A DNA stretch of 64,000 bases, from NCBI RefSeq assembly GCF_025567365.1, contig NZ_JAOQJG010000005.1:186001-250000 (forward strand). The letters run 5' to 3'. This document shows, in pieces, positions 1-6,322 of this stretch (the first letter of the stretch is position 1; every line of letters begins with the position of its first letter). Origin of the DNA: Anaerostipes amylophilus (GTDB lineage: Bacteria > Bacillota > Clostridia > Lachnospirales > Lachnospiraceae). The notes under the pieces are model-generated. The model saw only the letters and a program-made list of their open reading frames with translations. It ran no database searches and was not told the DNA's origin. A program made the position numbers and the translations under genes.

Positions 1-261
1 ATAATATTTGTGACTTCCATATTTAACTTTCGTCCAGTTTCCACTCTTGCTATAGCAAGTAACTTTTGTCCCTTTTTTATAATATCCTGCAACTTTTCCT
101 TTGATAGATGCTTTCTTACGAACTGTTAAGGATCTTGCTGTTATATATCTTGAATATGAAGCATATACATTATGCGATTTAAAGCTTCCTATCGTAAACG
201 ATAAAATACAGCAAATACTCAAAATATAAGAAATCACTATTTTTTTGATTTTATGTCTCAT
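1..261 (-). CDS. Secreted SH3-domain (SH3b-like) protein, C-terminus outside window
   Basis: Reading the minus strand from an ATG at 261 gives an open frame that leaves the window at base 1, so the C-terminal part is missing. GGAGGAAAT precedes the start. The first 35 or so residues form a signal peptide: basic MRHKIKK, then a hydrophobic stretch and a VYA site. The next 50 residues contain ARSLTVRKKAS, GKVAGYYKKGTKV and GNWTKVKYG, the repeat logic of bacterial SH3 (SH3_3) domains that bind cell wall. It is probably an exported wall-associated protein. The missing part may hold a peptidase, amidase or more SH3 repeats. The frame and signal peptide are seen; the SH3 assignment rests on motif recognition. 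Confidence 0.7.
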   Translation of the reverse strand, partial: MRHKIKKIVISYILSICCILSFTIGSFKSHNVYASYSRYITARSLTVRKKASIKGKVAGYYKKGTKVTCYSKSGNWTKVKYGSHKYY

Positions 262-355
262 ATTTCCTCCCATTTTTTGATTTCTTATATATAATACTAC
301 ATTTTTCATTTTTTGCAAATATTTTTGTAATATTTTTGTAATGTTTTTAATATTC

Positions 356-384
356 CGATTTATGCAAAATTTGTGCAAAAATCG
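356..384. repeat. Copy of the element's arm-type repeat outside the element
   Basis: CGATTTATGCAAAATTTGTGC at 356-376 matches 852-872 inside the element at 20 of 21 positions, and AAAAATCG closes it at 384. Related TTTATGCAAA repeats flank the integrase gene at 7504-7528. This copy lies 392 bp left of the element's left att site, so a related element may once have used the same tRNA. Confidence 0.45.
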
Positions 385-406
385 TATTTACAATTATGAT
401 ATATTT

Positions 407-724
407 CTAATTCTGTAATTGTTTTATATCTTTACTAACAATAAAGACAATTCCCATTGGTACTTTCATTTTTCCTGTTGTGATTTTATCATCAAAAAAT
501 AAATCTTTTTCATAAAGTTGAATATTATAGCTTTGATAAAAAATACATGCTTTGATATTTTTCTTATATCCATTTTTCACATCGACATATTGTGAGGCAG
601 AAATAAATATTTTATTTTTTGGATGAATATTTTCTTCAACAACTTTTTTTAAAATCCTCAGATTTTTATTATTATCCTGAATTATCTTTTCAAAAACTTT
701 GGCTAAAACTGTATAACAAAACAA
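407..724 (-). CDS. Hypothetical protein, possibly a 5'-truncated gene
   Basis: This is an open frame of 105 residues that I do not recognise. Its only usable start is a TTG at 724, inside the T-tract of a terminator and with no ribosome site, so it is either not expressed as drawn or is the 3' part of a broken gene. The predicted product is lysine- and isoleucine-rich, with no signal peptide and no clear membrane segment. It lies just beyond the native terminator of the tRNA-Gly gene, between two copies of the presumed integrase arm repeat, and could be debris of an older element. Confidence 0.3.
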   Translation of the reverse strand: MFCYTVLAKVFEKIIQDNNKNLRILKKVVEENIHPKNKIFISASQYVDVKNGYKKNIKACIFYQSYNIQLYEKDLFFDDKITTGKMKVPMGIVFIVSKDIKQLQN

Positions 725-763
725 AAAAGCCCTAAAACCTAGGTAACTCCTAAGTTCTAAGAC
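723..763 (-). terminator. Native terminator of tRNA-Gly, displaced by the element
   Basis: Read on the minus strand, a 13-bp stem (arms at 749-761 and 731-743, loop AGTTA) is followed by a run of six T. Four of the pairs are G-U wobbles that form only in the minus-strand transcript, which fixes the direction. Before insertion it lay just downstream of the tRNA-Gly 3' end; it is now 6.8 kb away. Confidence 0.7.
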
Positions 764-775
764 CTTTGTAAGAAG

Positions 776-795
776 AGCGATAGACGGGGCTCGAA
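776..795. repeat. Left attachment site
   Basis: AGCGATAGACGGGGCTCGAA is identical to 7597-7616, the tRNA-Gly 3' end from T loop to discriminator. The bases on either side (G at 775, T at 796) differ from those at the other copy, so the identity is exactly 20 bp. Confidence 0.85.
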
Positions 796-851
796 TAATC
801 CTACGTGTCGCTAAAGCACGTAAAAAGGAGGGTTTCAGGGTTCTCTTTTTT

Positions 852-872
852 CGATTTATGCAAAATTTATGC
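852..872. repeat. Arm-type repeat near left att site
   Basis: CGATTTATGCAAAATTTATGC contains two direct copies of the TTTATGC unit, the same unit that is repeated just after the integrase stop codon at 7504-7528. Short direct repeats inside both ends are typical arm-binding sites of tyrosine integrases. The repeat is seen; the role is inferred. Confidence 0.5.
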
Positions 873-940
873 TATTGTATTTTACCATAATTTCAATTAA
901 TATATTATAAAATTAAACCTTTGCTCCTAGCAAAATAAAA

Positions 941-981
941 AATCAAGCAGAAAATATCTCAAATAAATTCTCTGCTTGATT
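941..981 (-). terminator. Terminator of the cationic-protein cargo operon
   Basis: The 11-bp arms AATCAAGCAGA (941-951) and TCTGCTTGATT (971-981) form a hairpin. On the minus strand it is followed by a T-rich tract, so it ends the two-gene cargo transcript. Confidence 0.75.
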
Positions 982-993
982 AAAATCCTTTTA

Positions 994-1173
994 TTATCTA
1001 TTTTTTATAAATCTTCTAATATTTTCCTCACATCTATATCCTAAAATACAAAATAATAATGCTTGTATTCCTCTTCCTACTGCATTATTAATATCTGGAG
1101 TTAGAACAATAAAAAATAAAATAAGATAACCAATTCCTATAATTAAATATCTATTATTTTTTTTATTTTTCAA
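994..1173 (-). CDS. Small membrane protein (59 aa), possible immunity protein
   Basis: The start is a TTG at 1173, with AGGTGA six bases upstream. The product has a basic start (MKNKKNNRY), a hydrophobic segment at about residues 9-24, a short polar turn, a second hydrophobic stretch at about 35-46, and a basic tail. The gene begins 14 bp after the stop of the secreted cationic protein and ends just before a terminator, so the two form one transcript. Small basic two-segment membrane proteins directly behind a secreted antimicrobial are the usual layout of bacteriocin immunity genes. No homologue is recognised, so the role is inference from layout only. Confidence 0.55.
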   Translation of the reverse strand: MKNKKNNRYLIIGIGYLILFFIVLTPDINNAVGRGIQALLFCILGYRCEENIRRFIKNR

Positions 1174-1187
1174 TTCATTTCACCTAC

Positions 1188-1772
1188 CTAAAACAAAACA
1201 AATACAATTAATCTCGCTCCTATTCCTGCAAATGTTTTTGGAATTCCTACTTTTTGTAATGCATGCTGAATTGCGTCTGTAATTGTCCCCTCTGCATTAG
1301 CTGCGATATTAAGAACTGCTGATACTTTTTGATATGTAAGATACTTCTCAACCTTTTCTGCTGCTGCTTTTGGTAATTTTTTTGCAGCCTTTCGAATTGC
1401 CTTCTCAAATGCTTTAGCTCCTATATGTTTAAGTTTTTTTAACATTGCTTTAGCTGCTATCTTTGCAGCCTTTGATTTTACCCCTCTTCCATAGCCATTA
1501 CTCACATTGATATTATCTTCCTTTAATGAATCATTAAAGGCTTGAGCAAATGCACTCATTTCACTTTTAGTTAATGTAGTTTCTGCATCAGATGATTGTG
1601 TACTTATTCCGTATATGATATCATTTTCATTAAAAATATCATCATTCAACGATACATCTTCCTCCGTTGCTGTAATTTCATCAGCATAAACATTAACTCC
1701 TGAAAGAGCCGTAGTTCCAATAATAACTGAAGATAAAACAATTGCTACATTCTTTTGAAATTTAAAATTCAT
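1188..1772 (-). CDS. Secreted Lys/Ala-rich cationic protein, bacteriocin-like candidate
   Basis: The 194-residue product starts with a classical signal peptide (basic start, hydrophobic core, cleavage probably after VYA at residue 30). An acidic linker of about 60 residues follows. Residues 99-143 are a strongly basic, amphipathic Lys/Ala-rich stretch (such as KSKAAKIAAKAMLKKLKHIG), and the protein ends in a hydrophobic tail, GARLIVFVLF. Acidic prosegment plus cationic amphipathic C-terminus is the shape of many secreted antimicrobial precursors, but the protein matches no family I can name. A good promoter lies upstream, and a small membrane protein and a terminator lie downstream. Alternatives are a membrane-active toxin, an adhesin or a surface-modifying peptide. 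Confidence 0.6.
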   Translation of the reverse strand: MNFKFQKNVAIVLSSVIIGTTALSGVNVYADEITATEEDVSLNDDIFNENDIIYGISTQSSDAETTLTKSEMSAFAQAFNDSLKEDNINVSNGYGRGVKSKAAKIAAKAMLKKLKHIGAKAFEKAIRKAAKKLPKAAAEKVEKYLTYQKVSAVLNIAANAEGTITDAIQHALQKVGIPKTFAGIGARLIVFVLF

Positions 1773-1812
1773 AGATGTCCCTCCCTATTGCTAGATTGTT
1801 ATTTCATCAACC

Positions 1813-1841
1813 ATATTAGTCCTACCAATTTTTTATGTCAA
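1813..1841 (-). promoter_or_regulatory. Promoter of the cargo operon
   Basis: On the minus strand there is a perfect TTGACA (complement of 1836-1841), a 17-bp spacer and TAATAT (complement of 1813-1818). This is a near-consensus housekeeping promoter about 40 bp ahead of the cationic-protein start. Confidence 0.8.
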
Positions 1842-2129
1842 TAGTTTTTTGTTTATTATTATATACAAAACTAATTGTTTTAATGGTATTGATTTTTTTA
1901 TCAAAATGATTTAGACTGTAGATACTAGTAGATAGAGGATATGCTATTAGTCTTTGTCGGCAGTAGAGAGCTGGGGTTTGCCGCCTTTCTAATCAAGAAT
2001 TTTTACTTTATTATTTTAGAATCAAATTATATTTATATATATAAAAAGCAATCAAATTATTGATTGCTTTTTTGTTTTCAGAAAGGAAAATTCTTGAATC
2101 CTTGACAGGCTCTACGAAAGGAGGTTTTT
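1842..2129. other. Noncoding gap between divergent cargo and regulator genes
   Basis: I see no gene here. The gap holds CGGCA and TGCCG half-sites around 1958-1982 that could form a weak stem, and a strong bidirectional terminator hairpin at 2043-2073 (arms AAAAAGCAATCA and TGATTGCTTTTT). No direct repeats suggestive of an origin were seen. Confidence 0.5.
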
Positions 2130-2285
2130 ATGATAAAATTTTCTATTGTCGACATCAATTTATACTTAATATTAGCATATCATTTAATTTATATAACTAT
2201 CAACTGCCTGTCTGTCAATCGCAACATTACTACTATATATGTATATGGAAGAATTTGCTTCCTATGTACAAAACGTTGCTTCTAA
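2130..2285 (+). CDS. Small ORF (51 aa) with a strong ribosome site
   Basis: AAAGGAGG lies five bases before an ATG at 2130, the best ribosome site in this part of the element. The frame gives a hydrophobic, cysteine-containing 51-residue peptide and ends at 2285, overlapping the start of the next gene by 47 bases in another frame. It could be a leader that couples translation to the downstream gene, or the true N-terminus of that gene separated by a frameshift. The peptide itself is not recognised. Confidence 0.4.
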   Translation: MIKFSIVDINLYLILAYHLIYITINCLSVNRNITTIYVYGRICFLCTKRCF

Positions 2286-2817
2286 ACACAATTCAAGATT
2301 AATTAACATTAATGAAAAAATCAACTCAATGCAGTCACTTGCATTGATAAAAAACGAAAAAAGAAACAATTTAAAAATAGGATTATACTTTTTGATTTCT
2401 CACAATTACAAAATTGTCTTAAAACGAAATGCAAAAGGAAACCGGAAATATCAAATTGTAACAGAAGATAAAAAACTTCTTTGTTTACGTTCTACTGTAC
2501 ACGAAAATGATAAAAAATTAAAAGCATTATTTAATGGAGACCATTATAAAGTAACACCAGCGGCTCTATTTCGGTTATCAATTGCACTTTCTCTTACTTT
2601 TGAGGACGCATATGACTGGTATCTTGCTTGGGGATATGATTTATCATCTGATGCATATCAATGTGAGGAGTTTGCAAAACTTTTGCGTAAATACTGTATC
2701 AAGTCTGGTCATTCATTAGAAGTTTCTGACGTTCACGAAAGATTATATCAGGCTGACCTTTATTCACAAATTCATCATTTAGGTGCATTATATCCAAGAG
2801 ACCGAAATAAAAAGTAA
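2239..2817 (+). CDS. Element-encoded protein with HTH-regulator-like C-terminal region
   Basis: The 192-residue basic protein has no signal peptide or membrane segment. Residues 100-150 (VTPAALFRLSIALSLTFEDA followed by YDWYLAWGYDLSSD) follow the pattern seen after the helix-turn-helix of some Firmicute XRE-type regulators (ALxLxxxEAxxLLxxAGYxLS), so a regulatory or DNA-binding role is possible but unproven. The start shown has no good ribosome site. Translation may depend on the overlapping small ORF at 2130-2285, or the real start may lie in that frame. A terminator hairpin follows at 2852-2892. Confidence 0.5.
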   Translation: MYMEEFASYVQNVASKHNSRLININEKINSMQSLALIKNEKRNNLKIGLYFLISHNYKIVLKRNAKGNRKYQIVTEDKKLLCLRSTVHENDKKLKALFNGDHYKVTPAALFRLSIALSLTFEDAYDWYLAWGYDLSSDAYQCEEFAKLLRKYCIKSGHSLEVSDVHERLYQADLYSQIHHLGALYPRDRNKK

Positions 2818-2851
2818 CAGAAACAAGAACAAAATGATATTCTTTATATAT

Positions 2852-2892
2852 AAATACAGCTATATATTTTTAATTAATATATAGCTGTATTT
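2852..2892. terminator. Bidirectional terminator hairpin
   Basis: Perfect 16-bp arms, AAATACAGCTATATAT (2852-2867) and its complement (2877-2892), lie between the converging genes at 2239-2817 (plus) and 2909-3229 (minus). It can serve both. Confidence 0.75.
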
Positions 2893-2908
2893 ATTATAAT
2901 TTTAAATC

Positions 2909-3229
2909 TTAATCTGGTTTATATAAACCAAAACCATGTTCCCGATGGTAAGCTGGTCCTTGTGGCTTTTTACCATTCCAATACTTATCACTTCTTACTT
3001 TATCATATAATTTCAATATATTCCAAAATTCTACTCTCTTATCAATATCATATTGAGGATTTCTGTACTTATCTTGTACAATTTTTCTTTCTATTTCCCA
3101 TTCCTTATCCGTTAATTTTTTTATTCTTTCATAACTATACTTAGGAGCTTCTTTTTTTTAAATAAAATTATATACTCCCACAGCACTTAATATGCCTATA
3201 CCCAATATCATTTCTTTTATTTTTGCCAT
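2909..3229 (-). pseudogene. Small membrane-anchored protein gene with an in-frame stop
   Basis: An ATG at 3229 with GGAGGAATT upstream opens a frame starting MAKIKEMILGIGILSAVGVY, a hydrophobic anchor. The frame is stopped by TAA after 23 codons, at a run of eight A. The same frame then stays open for 82 codons of polar, charged protein (KKEAPKYSYERIKKLTDKEW onward, rich in W, Y, K) to a stop at 2909, and that part has no ATG of its own. The simplest reading is one 106-residue single-pass protein with a premature stop. Stop-codon readthrough or a sequence error are alternatives. The function is unknown. It sits between the regulator-like gene and the replication module. Confidence 0.6.
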
Positions 3230-3505
3230 ATCAATTCCTCCGATATTTCTAATTGATAATCTATTATAAATTATTTTTCTTCATGTCAATAATAACACAA
3301 ATCTATTCTTATTCATATTTTACAAACATACTTATTTATTTTATTATCTACAATTCTTAAAATTTGCCTTTTTAAATTGTATTAATTTATATACAAAATA
3401 AAGTTTTTTTTACTCAATATGAATAATCAATATGCGTTAAACTAAGCTCAACATCGATGTTAGAGTTACAAGTCAATTAGCACAATCAAACGAAAGGGGG
3501 TAATC
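3230..3505. other. AT-rich control region ahead of the replication genes
   Basis: There is no gene in these 276 bp. The region holds the divergent starts of the replication operon (plus) and the broken small gene (minus). Visible elements are a perfect 12-bp palindrome AACATCGATGTT at 3450-3461, a plausible repressor operator, and GTTACAAGT at 3465-3473. The same 9-mer recurs at 3897-3905, overlapping the edge of the origin hairpin, so it could be a Rep-binding iteron. Confidence 0.45.
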
Positions 3506-3835
3506 ATGAATATACTGAACGTCTGTATTGATGCCGTCAAAACAGTAGGTACAGAACTTATACTCATTGGCATCCGTCCTTATTATAAATATGAGGATGG
3601 AAAAAAAGTAGATAAGATTGAGGGTTATCGTTACGAAATCGTTCTCTGTCAACGCAAATATGAACGACTATTTGTCAAAATTGCAGGCGACCAGCGTATT
3701 CCTTTTAATGAAGATGAAGGTGGACTTCCAGTCCAATTTGAAAATCTTGAACTTCATGTTTATTATCAATGGAAAACTGGCACTTACGAGATATCCGCCA
3801 CGGCTACTAACATACAGACCTACAAGAAAGGATAG
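3506..3835 (+). CDS. Small accessory protein preceding Rep
   Basis: A 109-residue soluble protein with a good ribosome site (AAAGGGGG) before ATG. The sequence contains GIRPYYKYEDGKK, IEGYRYEIVL and QWKTGTYEISATATNI. I recall similar short proteins beside replication genes of Firmicute plasmids and integrative elements (Tn916 Orf22/23, DUF961-like), but cannot confirm the family. The gene opens the replication operon, and its stop codon lies inside the first of two hairpins that separate it from rep. A role in replication or copy control is plausible by position only. Confidence 0.5.
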   Translation: MNILNVCIDAVKTVGTELILIGIRPYYKYEDGKKVDKIEGYRYEIVLCQRKYERLFVKIAGDQRIPFNEDEGGLPVQFENLELHVYYQWKTGTYEISATATNIQTYKKG

Positions 3836-3867
3836 TAGAAAGGGATGTCTAATCCCTTTCTACTATC
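3831..3867 (+). repeat. Perfect 16-bp inverted repeat between the accessory gene and the origin
   Basis: The arms GATAGTAGAAAGGGAT (3831-3846) and ATCCCTTTCTACTATC (3852-3867) are perfect complements around the loop GTCTA. The hairpin includes the stop codon of the upstream gene and ends one base before the origin hairpin. There is no T-tract, so it is probably not a simple terminator. A second structural element of the origin or an attenuator for rep are the likely roles. Confidence 0.7.
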
Positions 3868-3868
3868 T

Positions 3869-3900
3869 TAGCGTAAAAGGTAGTATTACCTTTTACGTTA
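3869..3900 (+). other. Putative rolling-circle origin hairpin with CRESS nonanucleotide TAGTATTAC
   Basis: A 14-bp stem (arms 3869-3882 and 3887-3900, one G-T wobble) presents TAGTATTAC at 3881-3889 across its apex. That nonanucleotide is the nick-site motif of circovirus-type origins (geminiviruses use TAATATTAC), where Rep cuts between bases seven and eight. It lies 46 bp before the start of a Rep that has CRESS-type HUH and SF3 motifs. Hairpin and motif are seen directly; origin function follows from known CRESS biology and is inferred here. Confidence 0.75.
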
Positions 3901-3945
3901 CAAGTAGCTTGTAGCATCACACATATAGAAAGGAGTGATAATTGA

Positions 3946-4917
3946 ATGAAGAATCCAAATTCTCAATCACGAAAATGGTTATTTACCATTCAAAAACCAT
4001 CTCAATGTGGCTTATCAAATGAATATGTTCATTCTGTATTGCAAGGCTTAATGACAGTAGATTACTATTGTTTCTGCCGTGAGATTGCAAAAACAGGTTC
4101 TGAACACATGCATATATTCATTTACAGTCACTCCCCAATCCGATTTTCAACGGCTAAAAAGCGATTCCCAATGAGTCATTTAGATAAAGCTCTCGGAACT
4201 TGCGCCGAAAACCATGCTTATCTCTTAAAAGAGGGAAAATGGGCATCAACGGAAAAAGCAGAAACTAGCATAAAAGGCAGTTTTCAGGAATGGGGAACAA
4301 TCCCAGCAGAAGGGAAAGAAACTAATCCACAAAAGAGTAAATTAATTGAGTTAATTCAGTCTGGCATGACAACGAGTGAAATCATTCTTAGCAATCCAAA
4401 TTATGCGTTCAAAACAAACGATATTAATGTATTGCGAGAGACTCTACTGTCTGATAAATACTCACGTGTTAATCGTGAGTTAAATGTCACGTACATCTTC
4501 GGTAGTACTGGTGCTGGGAAAAGTCACTATATATTTGACCACCATTCTCCGCTTGACATCTGCCGTATCACAAGTTATGGTAACAAATTAAATTCGACAA
4601 AATTTGATTCCTACCATGGCCAAAATACATTGGTATTTGAAGAATACCATTCGCAGATTTCCTTACCGGAAATGCTCAATATATTAGACATTTACCCATT
4701 GCAACTTCCGGCCAGATATAATGACCACATTGCATGTTATAGCAATGTCTATATTGTGTCAAATCTGCCCCTAGATGCTCAATACGCTGATTATCAAGCT
4801 TATGATAAAGAAACATGGAACGCTTTTATTCGACGTATCACATCTATTAAGGAGTTCAAACGTAATGGCGTATCTACCATAATTATTGACCATGACAAGA
4901 AGGAGTATCTGCTATGA
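3946..4917 (+). CDS. rep: CRESS-DNA virus-like Rep: HUH endonuclease plus superfamily 3 helicase
   Basis: The 323-residue protein shows every expected motif in order: motif I WLFTIQKP (11-18), HUH motif II HMH (54-56), motif III with catalytic Tyr92 and Lys95 in AYLLKEGK, Walker A GSTGAGKS (186-193), Walker B LVFEEYH (229-235), SF3 motif C VYIVSN (268-273) and an arginine pair at 296-297. This is the layout of circovirus and geminivirus Reps and of bacterial pCRESS plasmid Reps. It should nick the hairpin 46 bp upstream, unwind DNA and start rolling-circle replication. AAAGGAGTG precedes the ATG. Its stop overlaps the translocase start by four bases (ATGA), so the two are coupled. Confidence 0.9.
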   Translation: MKNPNSQSRKWLFTIQKPSQCGLSNEYVHSVLQGLMTVDYYCFCREIAKTGSEHMHIFIYSHSPIRFSTAKKRFPMSHLDKALGTCAENHAYLLKEGKWASTEKAETSIKGSFQEWGTIPAEGKETNPQKSKLIELIQSGMTTSEIILSNPNYAFKTNDINVLRETLLSDKYSRVNRELNVTYIFGSTGAGKSHYIFDHHSPLDICRITSYGNKLNSTKFDSYHGQNTLVFEEYHSQISLPEMLNILDIYPLQLPARYNDHIACYSNVYIVSNLPLDAQYADYQAYDKETWNAFIRRITSIKEFKRNGVSTIIIDHDKKEYLL

Positions 4918-6233
4918 CACAAAAAAACAGGACTCAACAACAATTAGGGGATAATTATATCCCCTTAAGAATTGCATATCGTATACAAACATTTATGCGA
5001 AGATTAAGAAATGATTTCAAAGTGCAAAAAGTATTCTTTATGTATATAATCATTATGTTATTTTGCAATCTTTTTATCAATGTTACCGTTAATAATTCTA
5101 TCAAAATGATGGAATCTAAGGTTTCTATGCTAGTATTTGGAGGACTACTTTTATTAGTTTTATTTTTTAAATACAGCGATGGATTTCTTGACAGAAAATA
5201 CTATGATTTGTTTTTCTCAATAGGATTTAAAAATTCTGCTAACATTCCGCCTATATTGATATCGCAGGAATGTATAGATAATTCAATCCAATTAATTTTT
5301 GACAATGTTGGTATACCTTTTTCATATTGGCAAAATCATAAAGAAGAGTTGGAAAGTATATTAAATATTTCTATTTCTTCAATTAAAATTGGAAAAAATA
5401 ATCGGCAAATTATTATTAACGCATGTCATGGAAAATTTGATTATAGTAAAGATATTTATTGGAATGACGAAAATCATCCACAAAATAAAGGCTCTCTCTT
5501 AATAGGAGAGTCTTTATTTAATAAAATATATGTCTCTTTAAATGATTATCCTCATATCCTCATTGGTGGAGCAACAGGTTCAGGAAAGACATTGCTTTTA
5601 AAGCTAATACTAATGCAGTGCATCAATAACGGATTTATTGTTAATATCGCAGATTTTAAAGGCGGTGTCGATTTTGGACGTATCTGGGAAAATCATTGTA
5701 TGTTTGTTACTGACATCTCAAATACGACAAAAAAACTAGATGAAATCATTTCTGAACTAGAAAACAGGAAAAAATTATATGCCAAAAATGGTTATAAAAA
5801 CATCTCTGAATACAACAATCATGAACTCATCAAACACAAGCGAATTATATTCGCTTGTGATGAATTGGCAGAACTTCTTGATACCACTGGATTATCACCG
5901 AGAGAAAAAGAGCCAATTAAAAAAATTCAAAATCAGCTAAGTAGTCTAGCACGTTTAGGTCGAGCATTCGGAATTCATTTGATTCTTGCAACACAACGTC
6001 CAGACGCTAATATCATTAGTGGACAGATAAAAAATAATATCAGTTATAAAATCTGCGGACGTGCTGACCAAGTTTTAAGTCAGATTATTCTTGATAATAC
6101 CGATGCCTCGATATATATTCCATCAGATTCAAAAGGATTGTTTCTAAATCAAGATGGCACATTATTCAAGGCATACCTTTTTGATGAAACAACAGACATA
6201 CAAGGCGGTGGTCGTATGCACACGGAACAATAA
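4914..6233 (+). CDS. FtsK/SpoIIIE-type DNA translocase, TcpA-like coupling protein
   Basis: The 439-residue protein has two N-terminal membrane segments (about 40-58 and 71-86) and a cytoplasmic RecA-like motor. Walker A is GGATGSGKT (218-226), Walker B is in IIFACDELAELL, followed by SLARLGRAFGIHLILATQRP, the sensor stretch of the FtsK/SpoIIIE family. Proteins of this size with two TM segments act as coupling proteins in Tn916-like and TcpA-type conjugation systems, feeding a nicked strand to a channel. Here it is paired with an HUH Rep and no channel genes, which suggests mobilisation using another element's channel, or cell-to-pole or segregation transport. It overlaps rep by four bases. 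Confidence 0.85.
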   Translation: MTQKNRTQQQLGDNYIPLRIAYRIQTFMRRLRNDFKVQKVFFMYIIIMLFCNLFINVTVNNSIKMMESKVSMLVFGGLLLLVLFFKYSDGFLDRKYYDLFFSIGFKNSANIPPILISQECIDNSIQLIFDNVGIPFSYWQNHKEELESILNISISSIKIGKNNRQIIINACHGKFDYSKDIYWNDENHPQNKGSLLIGESLFNKIYVSLNDYPHILIGGATGSGKTLLLKLILMQCINNGFIVNIADFKGGVDFGRIWENHCMFVTDISNTTKKLDEIISELENRKKLYAKNGYKNISEYNNHELIKHKRIIFACDELAELLDTTGLSPREKEPIKKIQNQLSSLARLGRAFGIHLILATQRPDANIISGQIKNNISYKICGRADQVLSQIILDNTDASIYIPSDSKGLFLNQDGTLFKAYLFDETTDIQGGGRMHTEQ

Positions 6234-6322
6234 CAACTAGGGAAGAACTTTTATCAATCTACTTTCGCCAACTGTTCAGACCTGTTATAATTATTCCTGA
6301 AGAGAACCCTGTTAAAAAAGAA

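Noticed and set aside
2060..2302. 80-residue plus-strand ORF
   Set aside because: It starts in a hairpin without a ribosome site; the overlapping frame with AAAGGAGG at 2130 is better supported.
3946..4917. Rep as a classical pMV158- or pC194-type rolling-circle protein
   Set aside because: Those lack an SF3 helicase with Walker A, B and motif C fused to the HUH domain; this protein has all of them.
6234..6322. Possible excisionase or N-terminal extension of the integrase
   Set aside because: The integrase frame is open here but has no standard start codon and no ribosome site, so a separate gene cannot be supported.
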